Under the pieces are notes generated by a model, which was given only the letters and a program-made list of their open reading frames with translations, had not been told where the DNA came from and made no database searches. Source: a virus. From it: a DNA stretch of 23,921 nt. Shown here piece after piece: positions 7,798-15,715 of the stretch (its first letter is position 1; every line of letters starts with the position of its first letter). The stretch is from positions 1-23,921 of the IMG/VR virus record IMGVR_UViG_3300044707_000453. One strand, written 5' to 3'. The translations under genes and the position numbers were made by a program.

Positions 7798-8324
7798 GCA
7801 ACACCTATTTAACCGCCGCCCTCTCCCTCGCCGGCTCCGAGGTGTTCTCCCAATCCGAAGCACCGAGCGGCGCGAGCGTCTCGCAGCGGACCCTGGCCGT
7901 GACCGGCGCGGACATGACCGCTTCGCTCGACGCCCAATCGACGCCCAAGCTGGAGGTCTCGCCAATCGTCCGGCGCATCACCATCAGCGGCACGACCACG
8001 ATTGACCTGACCGCCGCCGCCGGCGCGGCTCTTCCGATCGCCGCGTCCCGCACGATCGACGCGAGCGGCAAGAAGTTGGTCGCGGTCCGCTTGTCGTGCC
8101 CCACAACCAACGCGGGCGCCGTCAACGTGGCTCCGGGCGCGTCGAACGGTTACGCCATGTTCGGCAGCTCGAACGATATCGACGTGCGGCCTGGAGAGAC
8201 GATCATCGCGATCATCAACGCCGTGGCGTCGAGTAAGCCAGCCGTCTCCGGCTCGGCGAAGAACCTCGACATCAGCGGCACGACCAACGATGTGATCCTC
8301 GTCGAACTCTACTTCGGAACCTAA
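7794..8324 (+). CDS. Beta-rich phage protein of unknown function
   Basis: A 176-residue protein starting with an ATGA overlap. It is rich in Ser/Thr/Ala with alternating strands: RRITISGTTTIDLTAAAGAA, LVAVRLSCPTTNAGAVNVAP, then SNDIDVRPGETIIAI and KNLDISGTTNDVILVELYFG. No cysteine-pair or catalytic motif is seen. The layout (a strand carrying a polar ligand, a glycine turn, then a PGE turn) looks like a small beta-sandwich of the kind used in virion surface proteins. Its place between tail genes and the tape measure suggests a minor virion protein, but I cannot name a family. Confidence 0.6.
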   Translation: MSNTYLTAALSLAGSEVFSQSEAPSGASVSQRTLAVTGADMTASLDAQSTPKLEVSPIVRRITISGTTTIDLTAAAGAALPIAASRTIDASGKKLVAVRLSCPTTNAGAVNVAPGASNGYAMFGSSNDIDVRPGETIIAIINAVASSKPAVSGSAKNLDISGTTNDVILVELYFGT

Positions 8325-8327
8325 CCC

Positions 8328-10037
8328 ATGCCCGGCGCCTCAACCGTCAAAGCAGGCCGCGCGTGGTGGGAAATCACCGCCGAAGACAAGGCCTCGAAGG
8401 TAATCGAAGCCGTGTCCGAGCGGCTCGAATCCATGGGCCGCACGACGATGGTGGCCGGCGCCGCGATTGCCGCCGCAGGCGCGGCCATCGTTGGCCCAGT
8501 GCTCGCCGCCGCCCAGTCCTGGAGCGACTACGCTGGCGACCTCGAAGACGCTTCGATTCGCACGGGCCTATCGGTCGAGTCGCTGTCCACCCTGCAACTC
8601 GCGGCCGAGGAGGGCGGCGCGTCGGCCGAGGCCCTCACCAAGGGCCTGATCGGCGTCGCCAAGTTCGCCGACGCGGTCGGCAAAGGATCATTTGAAGCCA
8701 CCGCCGCCCTCGACCAGATGGGCCTCTCCGCCGCCACCTTCCTGGCCGCGTCTCCCGACGAGCGCGTGAAGCTTTTGGCCGACGGAATCTCCCGCATCCC
8801 CGACCCATCGAAGCGGGCCACAACCGCGATGAAAGCCTTCGGCAAGGCGGGCGTCGAACTCCTGCCGATGCTCGCCCAAGGCGGCGCGGGGATCGCCGCG
8901 ATGCAGCAACAGTTCGCCGACCTTGGCCTCGCCGTGCCCTCGAAGGACATCGGCATGTTCGCGGCCTGGGGCGACAGCATGGCCGTGATCGGGAAACAGC
9001 TCAAACGCATCTGGCAGGAATTCGGCGCGGCCCTTATCGAAGCCGTCACGCCATTCATTCCGATCATCACGCAGGCCCTCGCCGCCGCCATCGAATTCGC
9101 GCAGAACAACCGTGGCCTTATCAAGATCGTGCTCGCCGTCGGCGCGGCCCTCGTCACCGTCGGCACCGCCGTCTTCGGCGTGGGCGCCGCTCTCGCGACG
9201 GCCGGCGCCATCATCTCCGGCATCGGCTCCGCACTCGTGGCCATCGGCCCCATCGTCGCAGCCATCTCCGCCGCGTTCGCGTTCCTCGCCGGCCCCGTGG
9301 GTCTCGCGATTCTCGCCGTGGCCGCCGTCATCTCCGTGGTCACCGCGCTCGGCGTGGCGTTCGTGCAATTGACCGACGCCGGAGCCCGCGCGTGGTCGGC
9401 CCTGACGAGCGGAATCATGGTCGTCTGGCAGCGGTTCAAAGAAGTCATCGGCGGCATCGCGAACGCCCTTCTGGCGGGCGAGTGGGGTCTCGCCGTCAAC
9501 ATCGCCTGGGCCGGCGTGATGCTCGTCTTCGAACACAATTTGGCGGTGCTGTCGAAGGGCTTTTGGTCGATCGCCGAGACCCTGGGCGACTCGATTTTGT
9601 GGGGTCTCCGCAAGGTGGAGTCCGCGTTCGAGTACATCTTCGGACCAGTGGGGATAATCTCGGCCGCCCAAGACAAGCTGCGGCTCTTCGCCGACGAGCA
9701 ACGCGCCGCCGCCGACGCCGGAGTGGCCGCCCAGCGGGCAGAACTGGACAAGCTGATCGCGGAAGCCGACGCGGCCCGCCAGCGGACCAAACAGCGGTTC
9801 GACTTCGGCCGCGCGCCGCCCGGGGCCGACATCTCGCAGACGACCGCCGCGGGCGGAGCGACGGCCGCCCAGCAGCAGGCGGGAGTCCTCGGAACCTTTA
9901 GCGCCACGGTCGCCGGTATGCTCGGCGACATGCGGCCGGACGTCATGCAGTCGATCGCGGAAAACACCGGCAAGGCGGCCGAGACGCTCGACCGCATTGA
10001 AGGCAAGATGGCCGAGGGCGGCCTGGAGTTCGAGTAA
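8328..10037 (+). CDS. Tail tape measure protein
   Basis: A 569-residue protein. The N-terminal ~230 residues are helical with a typical tape-measure start (WWEITAEDKASKVIEAVSER) and a segment ASIRTGLSVESLSTLQLAAE often seen in these proteins. Residues ~260-350 form a long Ala/Val/Ile/Gly-rich hydrophobic region with several possible membrane spans (AVGAALVTVGTAVFGVGAAL and on). This is expected of tape measures that insert into the host membrane during DNA entry. The C-terminal part is again helical and Ala/Gln-rich. At roughly 1.5 angstrom per residue the tail would be only ~85 nm. ATG at 8328 comes 3 bases after the previous stop. No peptidoglycan hydrolase domain is visible. Confidence 0.88.
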   Translation: MPGASTVKAGRAWWEITAEDKASKVIEAVSERLESMGRTTMVAGAAIAAAGAAIVGPVLAAAQSWSDYAGDLEDASIRTGLSVESLSTLQLAAEEGGASAEALTKGLIGVAKFADAVGKGSFEATAALDQMGLSAATFLAASPDERVKLLADGISRIPDPSKRATTAMKAFGKAGVELLPMLAQGGAGIAAMQQQFADLGLAVPSKDIGMFAAWGDSMAVIGKQLKRIWQEFGAALIEAVTPFIPIITQALAAAIEFAQNNRGLIKIVLAVGAALVTVGTAVFGVGAALATAGAIISGIGSALVAIGPIVAAISAAFAFLAGPVGLAILAVAAVISVVTALGVAFVQLTDAGARAWSALTSGIMVVWQRFKEVIGGIANALLAGEWGLAVNIAWAGVMLVFEHNLAVLSKGFWSIAETLGDSILWGLRKVESAFEYIFGPVGIISAAQDKLRLFADEQRAAADAGVAAQRAELDKLIAEADAARQRTKQRFDFGRAPPGADISQTTAAGGATAAQQQAGVLGTFSATVAGMLGDMRPDVMQSIAENTGKAAETLDRIEGKMAEGGLEFE

Positions 10038-10040
10038 ATC

Positions 10041-10892
10041 ATGGTCGACATCTTTCAGCGGTTCGACTCCGCGAACCTGACTCTCACGAACAAAGACGCC
10101 GGCGCGGTCTCGCGCTACGTCTGCCGTGGTCCGCTGTCGCAGGACGAGGCCCTGTACCAAATCGTCCTGACCACGCCGCTGGCCTATCAAGTCGGCCCGC
10201 GACGGTTGATCCGCCAACAGGTCACGTGCTCGCCAATCGGCCCCGCGATGTGGCAAGCGGAGGTGACGTACGGCCCCGACGACGACCCGCGCAGCGAACC
10301 CGAGAAGGCGGCCGGGGACTACGACTTTTCTTTCGACACGATGGGCGCCACGGCACGTAAGCAGTTGTCCGAAAAAACGGTCTCGTCGTATTGGCTGTGG
10401 TCGATGTCGAACATGCCGCCCGACTTGGGCCGAGCGATCGGAGCGCAGGGGAACAAAGTCGAAGGCGTCGATGTTGTGGTTCCGAAGCTCGAATTCACGG
10501 TCACGGCTCACTACGCCCCGCGAACCGTCACGATCGACTGGGTTAAGGGCCTGGCCCGCGCGACGGGCCGCGTAAACTCCGATCCGTGGCTCGGGTTCGC
10601 GGCAGGCGAGTTGCTGTTCATGGGCGGTCGCGGCCAAGGGCCAATTGACACGCTCGTCGGCCCGCAGCAGAAGCCCGTGGCCATCACCCTCCAGTTCGCG
10701 GCATCGGAAAACCGCGACGACCTGACGTACGGCAGCAATCCCGAGAAGATCAAGAAAGACGGCTGGGATTACCTGTGGGTGCGGTACGAGCGAGTCCGCG
10801 AATCGGGCCTCGAATATCCGGTGCCCGTCCACGCCTACGTCGAGCAGGTTTACCCGCGCGGCGAATTCACCCCGTTTTTCGGATTCGGCTAA
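10041..10892 (+). CDS. Tail-tip-like protein following the tape measure
   Basis: A 283-residue protein, ATG 3 bases after the tape measure stop. It contains YDFSFDTMGATARKQLSEKT, then GAQGNKVEGVDVVVPKLEFT, DPWLGFAAGELLFMGGRGQG, and near the end KKDGWDYLWVRYERVRES with PVPVHAYVEQVYPRGEF. The mix of strands and conserved aromatic/Gly segments looks like a family that sits directly behind the tape measure in related phages. Position implies a distal tail or baseplate-hub role, with the following Thr-rich protein as its fibre. No enzyme motif is present. I recognise the pattern but cannot attach an established name. Confidence 0.62.
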   Translation: MVDIFQRFDSANLTLTNKDAGAVSRYVCRGPLSQDEALYQIVLTTPLAYQVGPRRLIRQQVTCSPIGPAMWQAEVTYGPDDDPRSEPEKAAGDYDFSFDTMGATARKQLSEKTVSSYWLWSMSNMPPDLGRAIGAQGNKVEGVDVVVPKLEFTVTAHYAPRTVTIDWVKGLARATGRVNSDPWLGFAAGELLFMGGRGQGPIDTLVGPQQKPVAITLQFAASENRDDLTYGSNPEKIKKDGWDYLWVRYERVRESGLEYPVPVHAYVEQVYPRGEFTPFFGFG

Positions 10893-10898
10893 GCCACT

Positions 10899-13094
10899 AT
10901 GCCCAAAAAAGTCCACCCCGGCGAGAAGGTCCGCAAGCTCTCCGCCGCCACCTGGAACGATATGTCGGCCGTGGTCGCCGAATGGCGGGGCCGTCGCGTC
11001 ACGCTCGACGGCGGCGCGGCCGAGCTGGTGGCCCGCGACGCCACGCGGTTGCTCGTCGAGAACTCGACCGGCCAAGACCTGCCGCCGTTTTCGGTCGTCG
11101 GCCTGGGCGAACCGTGGGTGGACCCGTCCGCGTCGCCCGCCGCCGAAGAGCAGTTCGTCGCCCGCTCAGGCATCCTGGGCGTCGTCCCCACCGAGGCGAC
11201 CCGTGGCCGCTTCGGCATCGTGTCCGGCGGCGTGCTGGCGGGCACCGTCTCCGACGCCGTTGTCTCCGGCGTGACCGTCTGCCGCGTTCTCGTCCGACCG
11301 GGCGAGGAATCGTACCAATACGCCGACGTGGAGCCCGGGGCCGTCGATGTGCTCCGCGCCGTCGTCTGTGGGTCCGCCCGAATCCTCTGGCGGGAACCCG
11401 GCGTCTGCGAACGCTGGGCGATCATCCGGATCGGCGACGACTGCTCTCCGCAGACCAGCGCGACGACCACGACGACCACTACGACCTCGACCACGACAAC
11501 GCCACCGGGCGAGACGACCCCGTGCGCCGGCGTCTGCCGATGGACGTGGAGCGTGGCCGCCAACGCCTGGAGCCTGACGAGCAACGGCTGCTCTGCCGCG
11601 ACCACGACGACGACGAGCAGCACCACGACGACCACCAGCACGACATCGACTACCACCGGATCGCCCGACCCGTGCGGCCGACCGCCGGCCCTGACGACCA
11701 CGACGCCGATCCCCGAGACGACGACGACGACCGCGACGACGAGCACGACGACGGCGGCCCCGTGCGGCTGCTCCTACCCCACGTGGTGTCACTGGGAGGA
11801 CGGAGCCTGCACCGATACCGTCTGCGTGCCCGGCGAGCAGACCGTGACGCTGGTCTGCACTACGACGACCTCGACGACATCGACCACGACGCCGGTCCCG
11901 TGCGACTGCGCGACCACGACCACGAGCACCACCACCGCCCAGCCCGGATGCTCGATCGGCTGCACCTGGGTTGGCGTGCCCGTGACGGGTTCGCTGTGGC
12001 AGTGGCGGCTCGACTCGAACGGCTGCAGCCCAGGCTGCCCGTGCCCGCCACCGACGGGCAACCCGTACTGCGGCACCGCGACCACGGCCTGCGTCACAAC
12101 CTCGACCGCTCCGCCGCCACCGCCGCCCGTTTGCACCGGCGGCTGCGTCTATTGGTGGCTGCCGTCAATCAACCAGTGGCACCTCAAAGAGCGAAATTGC
12201 AACACGAACTATCCCGGCTGCGAATGCGTCCGGCCATCGTACCAGGGCGACCAGTGCTCGCCGGTGCTCGTGCCGTGCGTGGCGCCGACAACGACGACGA
12301 CCACGAGCACCACGACCACGCCGCCGCTGTGCTGGCAGTGTTACACCACGACAACGACGACCACGACGACTACCGCCGCGCCCAACCCGTGCGCGACGCA
12401 ATCGTGTTGGTGGCGGTGGAACGTCAACGCCTATCTCCTGCTCGCCAGCGGATGCCCGCCGGAGTGCCCCTGCCTGCCGCCGACCGATACCGTCCACGAT
12501 GCGGATTGCCAGCGCTGGCGGACGCCCTGCGTGGGCACCACGACGACCACGACCACGACTACGACGACGACCACGAGCACCACGTCGACGACGACATGCT
12601 GCCCGCAGCTCACGCCCGGCGTGTCGTACGCTCTATTCCGCTGCGGCGCCAACGGCATCGACTACGAGGCGACCAATTGCGTCTGCCCCGAAGGGCAAGC
12701 CGCCGCCCAGCCACCGGGGCCGTGCGGAGGCTACGGGCCAACGTCATGCGTCCCATGCGGATCAACGACGACATGCCCGCCATGCTCGGCGGTGACGCCC
12801 AAGCAGGATCAATGCACCGGCTCGTGCGTGTGGCAATCCGCGCTCGCGCTTGATGGGTCGTTTTTTTACATTGGTCCGGGTAATGGACCAAATGGCGGGT
12901 GCGTCGGCGGTGATTGCGCGTGCCTAAATCCGTGCGACGAACTGGGGCTGCCAGCGTGCGAAGCAAAGTATCAGCTCGTCGAAACGCCGTGCCGATATAA
13001 CACCACGACGACGACCACGACCACGACGACAACGACCACCACGACCACCAGCGGCACGACGCCTACCACCGCCCCGCCGCCCGGAGGGCCGTAA
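10899..13094 (+). CDS. Cysteine-rich, polythreonine-linked tail protein (candidate receptor-binding fibre)
   Basis: A 731-residue protein. Residues ~1-180 form a conventional domain (LSAATWNDMSAVVAEWRGRR, GQDLPPFSVVGLGEP, YADVEPGAVDVLRAVVCGSA, ILWREPGVCERWAIIRIG), probably the attachment to the tail tip. After ~183 the chain becomes an array of Cys/Trp modules joined by long Thr tracts with occasional Ser/Pro. The modules lie near 209-231, 351-398, 412-460, 498-544 and 639-698. They share a C-x(2,3)-C-x-W start, a Trp in the middle and a C-x-C-P-like second half. Thr runs reach 13 (547-559) and 16 (702-717). No signal peptide is seen, as expected for a virion protein. The mucin-like linkers and the glycosyltransferase cassette just downstream suggest O-glycosylation. 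Receptor binding is inferred from position and architecture. Confidence 0.8.
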   Translation: MPKKVHPGEKVRKLSAATWNDMSAVVAEWRGRRVTLDGGAAELVARDATRLLVENSTGQDLPPFSVVGLGEPWVDPSASPAAEEQFVARSGILGVVPTEATRGRFGIVSGGVLAGTVSDAVVSGVTVCRVLVRPGEESYQYADVEPGAVDVLRAVVCGSARILWREPGVCERWAIIRIGDDCSPQTSATTTTTTTTSTTTTPPGETTPCAGVCRWTWSVAANAWSLTSNGCSAATTTTTSSTTTTTSTTSTTTGSPDPCGRPPALTTTTPIPETTTTTATTSTTTAAPCGCSYPTWCHWEDGACTDTVCVPGEQTVTLVCTTTTSTTSTTTPVPCDCATTTTSTTTAQPGCSIGCTWVGVPVTGSLWQWRLDSNGCSPGCPCPPPTGNPYCGTATTACVTTSTAPPPPPPVCTGGCVYWWLPSINQWHLKERNCNTNYPGCECVRPSYQGDQCSPVLVPCVAPTTTTTTSTTTTPPLCWQCYTTTTTTTTTTAAPNPCATQSCWWRWNVNAYLLLASGCPPECPCLPPTDTVHDADCQRWRTPCVGTTTTTTTTTTTTTSTTSTTTCCPQLTPGVSYALFRCGANGIDYEATNCVCPEGQAAAQPPGPCGGYGPTSCVPCGSTTTCPPCSAVTPKQDQCTGSCVWQSALALDGSFFYIGPGNGPNGGCVGGDCACLNPCDELGLPACEAKYQLVETPCRYNTTTTTTTTTTTTTTTTSGTTPTTAPPPGGP
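11463..13050 (+). repeat. Dispersed (ACN)n tracts encoding polythreonine
   Basis: At least nine ACN-codon tracts occur inside the fibre gene, roughly at 11463-11501, 11601-11657, 11694-11756, 11859-11891, 11913-11936, 12288-12320, 12345-12374, 12537-12596 and 13002-13050. ACG and ACC are mixed with some ACA and ACT, so these are not perfect microsatellites. They keep the Thr frame and are broken by AGC (Ser), CCN (Pro) or GCN (Ala) codons. Recombination between tracts could change the number of Cys modules. Confidence 0.85.
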
Positions 13095-13119
13095 CACGCC
13101 CTGGCCCATTCGCGGTACA

Positions 13120-13147
13120 CTGGGTTGAGCAACGCTAACCAACCCAG
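13120..13147 (+). promoter_or_regulatory. Inverted repeat overlapping the ribosome site of the glycosyltransferase gene
   Basis: CTGGGTTG (13120-13127) pairs perfectly with CAACCCAG (13140-13147) across a 12-base loop. The right arm runs into the Shine-Dalgarno AGGAG (13146-13150) for ATG 13158. A hairpin here could lower translation of the glycosyltransferase or serve as a protein-binding site. There is no T tract, so it is not a classical terminator. Confidence 0.5.
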
Positions 13148-13157
13148 GAGACCCGGT

Positions 13158-15104
13158 ATGCCACCGCTACTCACCATCGGCTGCGCGACGATCCGCGACT
13201 ACCACGGCCTGTATTTCACGATCCAGTCCTTGCGCCTCCAGGCCCTCGCGGGCGGCATGGCCAGCGACATCGAATTCGTGGTCGTGGACCAAGACCCGCA
13301 AAACGAGCACGGCGGAGCCGCCAAGGCGTTCGTCGAGGGCTACGCGGGCAAGCGATGCGCCGGGGCGCGGTACATCGCCATGCCTGAGATGCGCGGCACC
13401 ACCCAGCCCCGCCAGCGCATTTTTGACGAGGCGAAGGGCGATTGGGTCATGGTGCTCGACTCGCACGTGATCCTGCCGCCCGGCGTGCTGGAGCAGATCC
13501 ACGATTGGTGCGACGAGCACCCGACCGACTCGGATCTCCACCAAGGCCCGCTGCTCTACGACGGTCTCGACCTGCAATCGGTCTCCACCCACTTCGATGA
13601 CGTGTGGCGCGGCGGCATGTGGGGCCGCTGGGAAACGGACCGCGCCGCACTCGCGGCCGGCAAGCCCTTCCCAATCCACGCCCAGGGCCTCGGAATGTTC
13701 TTGTGCCGCCGCGAGTCGTGGCCCGGATTCGATCGCCGTTGGCGCGGGTTCGGCGGCGAAGAGGGCTGCATCCACGAGGTATTTCGGCACCGGGGCGACC
13801 TGGCGATGTGCCACCCCGACTGGCTGTGGGTTCACCGCTTCGCGAAGCCTGGCGGCGTCAATGTGCCCGCCTACACGTACAGCAAGGCCCGCAACTACGT
13901 GCTGGGGTTCCAGCGCGTCGGCCGCGACATCGACGAGATCCGGCGGCATCTGGTGGTCGAACTCGCCAACGACCCCGACCCGCTCGTGCGCAAGCAAGCC
14001 CTGCCCGCCGCAGATTGGGACTACCTCGTCGCCAACCCCGACAAGGAATTGCCGCCCAACGTCCTGCCGATGGAGGAACTCGAGCGCAAGCAGGCCGCCC
14101 AGGTGCAAGGCTACGCCCCGCCGCCGTCGTCGATGGCCCAACCGCCCGATGTGTCGACGGTCGGCGCGATCGCCCGGTGGGCTGCCCAAACGCCGCGCGA
14201 CCTCGACCAGCACGCCCAGGCCCTCGCCCAGTTCGCCGAGGAGCGTCACGTCGTCGAACTCTCCAAGCGCCGCGAGTCCGCCGCCCTGCTCCTCGGCGGG
14301 CGGCCCAAGTCGCTCCTGTCGTTCTGCTCCGAGCGTGACGCCCTCCAAGACGCCATTCACTGGGCCGTCCGCACCGAGAACCCGGCGTGGCTCTCGGCCT
14401 ACACCCACGGCGCCCTCGCGTCGCTTGCCGATACGCTCTCCGTGTCGATCCCGGATTGTGACGCCTTGTTCATCGACACGTTGCACAGCGGCGAGCGGAT
14501 CTACCAGGAGCTAACCCGCCACTCCCCGCGAGTCCATCAGGTGATCGCGATTCGCGGGACGGCCGCCTTTGGCGATGTGGCTGAGGGCTCCGCCGCGCCC
14601 GGTCTCTACTTTGGGATCGCCAAATGGCAGGAGGAGCAGGCCGCCAAGGGCCGCCGCTGGGTGCGCGTCTACCGCAGCGACAACCAGTACGGCCTGTCGG
14701 TCTACTCGTGCGACCCAAACGCCCGCGACATCGACACCGGACCAGGCACCGAACTGGCCAACATGCTCCGCCAGATGGGAATCGTGTCGAGCGGTGGCTG
14801 CGACTGCAAAGCCCGGCAAGCGACCATGGACCAATGGGGACCGGCCGTCTGCCGCGAGCGAATCGACGAGATCGTGGGGTGGATTACCGAAGGCGCACCG
14901 CGATGGGGCTGGGCCGAGCGGCTTAAGGCTGCCGTCTACGCCGTGGCCACTGGGATCGCGTGGCAGATCGACCCGACCGACCCGTACCGCTCACTGGTGA
15001 CGATCGCGATTGACCGGGCCGAGGCCAGGGCGCCACGCGTGCCCGATCCGGAGCGCGAAGCCGATGAAGACAGAATTCGCTATGTCGATAAGGACGAACA
15101 ATAA
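13158..15104 (+). CDS. Trimodular glycosyltransferase: GalNAc-transferase-like GT2 + methyltransferase-like domain + Cys motif domain
   Basis: A 648-residue protein; ATG 13158 follows AGGAG by 7 bases, preferred over an upstream in-frame TTG at 13125. Residues ~1-265 are a GT-A fold GT2 enzyme with VVVDQDP, the metal motif LDSH (Asp101, His103) and GLGMFLCRRESWPGFD. Then come GFGGEEGCIHEVFRHRG (197-213) and WLWVHRF (His226). The DxH motif plus the WGGEN-like block and a late His is the layout of polypeptide GalNAc-transferases, so transfer to a Ser/Thr hydroxyl is plausible. Residues ~355-490 resemble a class I SAM methyltransferase (DALFIDTLHSGERIYQEL). Its glycine loop is degenerate (VVELSKRRES), so it may be inactive. 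Residues ~525-580 hold CDCKARQATMDQWGPAVC, possibly metal-binding. It lies directly after the Thr-rich fibre gene. Donor and acceptor are not proven. Confidence 0.8.
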   Translation: MPPLLTIGCATIRDYHGLYFTIQSLRLQALAGGMASDIEFVVVDQDPQNEHGGAAKAFVEGYAGKRCAGARYIAMPEMRGTTQPRQRIFDEAKGDWVMVLDSHVILPPGVLEQIHDWCDEHPTDSDLHQGPLLYDGLDLQSVSTHFDDVWRGGMWGRWETDRAALAAGKPFPIHAQGLGMFLCRRESWPGFDRRWRGFGGEEGCIHEVFRHRGDLAMCHPDWLWVHRFAKPGGVNVPAYTYSKARNYVLGFQRVGRDIDEIRRHLVVELANDPDPLVRKQALPAADWDYLVANPDKELPPNVLPMEELERKQAAQVQGYAPPPSSMAQPPDVSTVGAIARWAAQTPRDLDQHAQALAQFAEERHVVELSKRRESAALLLGGRPKSLLSFCSERDALQDAIHWAVRTENPAWLSAYTHGALASLADTLSVSIPDCDALFIDTLHSGERIYQELTRHSPRVHQVIAIRGTAAFGDVAEGSAAPGLYFGIAKWQEEQAAKGRRWVRVYRSDNQYGLSVYSCDPNARDIDTGPGTELANMLRQMGIVSSGGCDCKARQATMDQWGPAVCRERIDEIVGWITEGAPRWGWAERLKAAVYAVATGIAWQIDPTDPYRSLVTIAIDRAEARAPRVPDPEREADEDRIRYVDKDEQ

Positions 15105-15715
15105 TGAACCTAGTTATTGCCGAACTGCTCGCCACCAGCGAGCCAATCAACCAGCTTGCGGCGGCTAACGATCATTCGTGGTTTCCCGAGTGGCAGGGGT
15201 TCTTCAGCAATCGCGAAGGGCTAGCGTACGCGCTCGCGGCCGAGGGCCGAACCGTGCTCGAAATCGGCTCGTGGAAGGGCCGATCAACGATGTTCGCGGC
15301 GGCCACGGCCAAGCGAATCTACGCGATCGATACGTGGCGCGGAGACGACTACGCCGGCCGTGGGTGGTTCTTCCCGGAATTCGAGCAAAACTGCCGGGAG
15401 GAGATCGTGGCCGGGCGGATCGTGCCGGTGATGTGCGACTTCCGGGATCCGCTTGTCACGCGCGGCTTTGGCGGCTGCGAAGTGGTTCTTTACGATGCGG
15501 ACCACTCTGACGACGCCGTCGGGGTCTTTATGCGACGATTCTGTTATTGCAACTGGTCGCGTCTGTTAATTCATGATTGCGATTATGACAACGAGAAGAA
15601 GGCAATAGCGTACCTCGCGGAAAACAACTTGTGCCGCGTCTCCTACGCGGACCGGCTTGCCGTAATCGCCATGTCCGATGATCCCATCCACGCCCGCCTG
15701 GAGACCCGCCCATGA
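15104..15715 (+). CDS. Class I SAM-dependent methyltransferase (MTase_24 / CmcI-like)
   Basis: A 203-residue protein whose ATG shares one base with the previous stop (TAATG). Motif I is intact, VLEIGSWKGRS (51-61). It is followed by RIYAIDTWRGDD with the acidic residue expected to bind the SAM ribose, and by VVLYDADHSDDAV (128-139), typical of methyltransferases that act on small molecules or sugars. Later parts of the gene (~15540-15620) are noticeably AT-richer than their neighbours, a hint of separate ancestry. Placed between two glycosyltransferases, it most likely methylates the sugar they add or its precursor; methylation of a protein or another metabolite remains possible. Confidence 0.78.
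   Translation: MNLVIAELLATSEPINQLAAANDHSWFPEWQGFFSNREGLAYALAAEGRTVLEIGSWKGRSTMFAAATAKRIYAIDTWRGDDYAGRGWFFPEFEQNCREEIVAGRIVPVMCDFRDPLVTRGFGGCEVVLYDADHSDDAVGVFMRRFCYCNWSRLLIHDCDYDNEKKAIAYLAENNLCRVSYADRLAVIAMSDDPIHARLETRP

Noticed and set aside
8688-11075. A 795-codon open frame on the - strand across the tape measure, tail-tip and fibre genes
   Set aside because: It spans three well-supported + strand genes, shows no domain and is rich in Arg/Gly/Asp, as expected for the antisense of GC-rich coding DNA.
10889-11746. A - strand frame with long valine runs that looks like a membrane protein
   Set aside because: The valine runs are the reverse complement of the threonine tracts.
10775-12853. A 692-codon + strand frame rich in His, Asp and Arg overlapping the fibre gene
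   Set aside because: The HDDDHD-like stretches are simply the ACG/ACC threonine tracts read in another frame. The Thr frame has the Cys/Trp modules and the better start.
12860-12867. A run of seven T residues in the fibre gene as a second frameshift site
   Set aside because: In frame it reads TCG TTT TTT TAC, which does not give an X XXY YYZ heptamer, and no other frame downstream is coding.
11463-13050. The repeated ACN tracts as a CRISPR array
   Set aside because: The repeats are imperfect, irregularly spaced and in frame within a protein-coding gene.
13093-13121. TACACT (13116-13121) as a -10 element before the glycosyltransferase gene
   Set aside because: No -35-like hexamer at a suitable distance.
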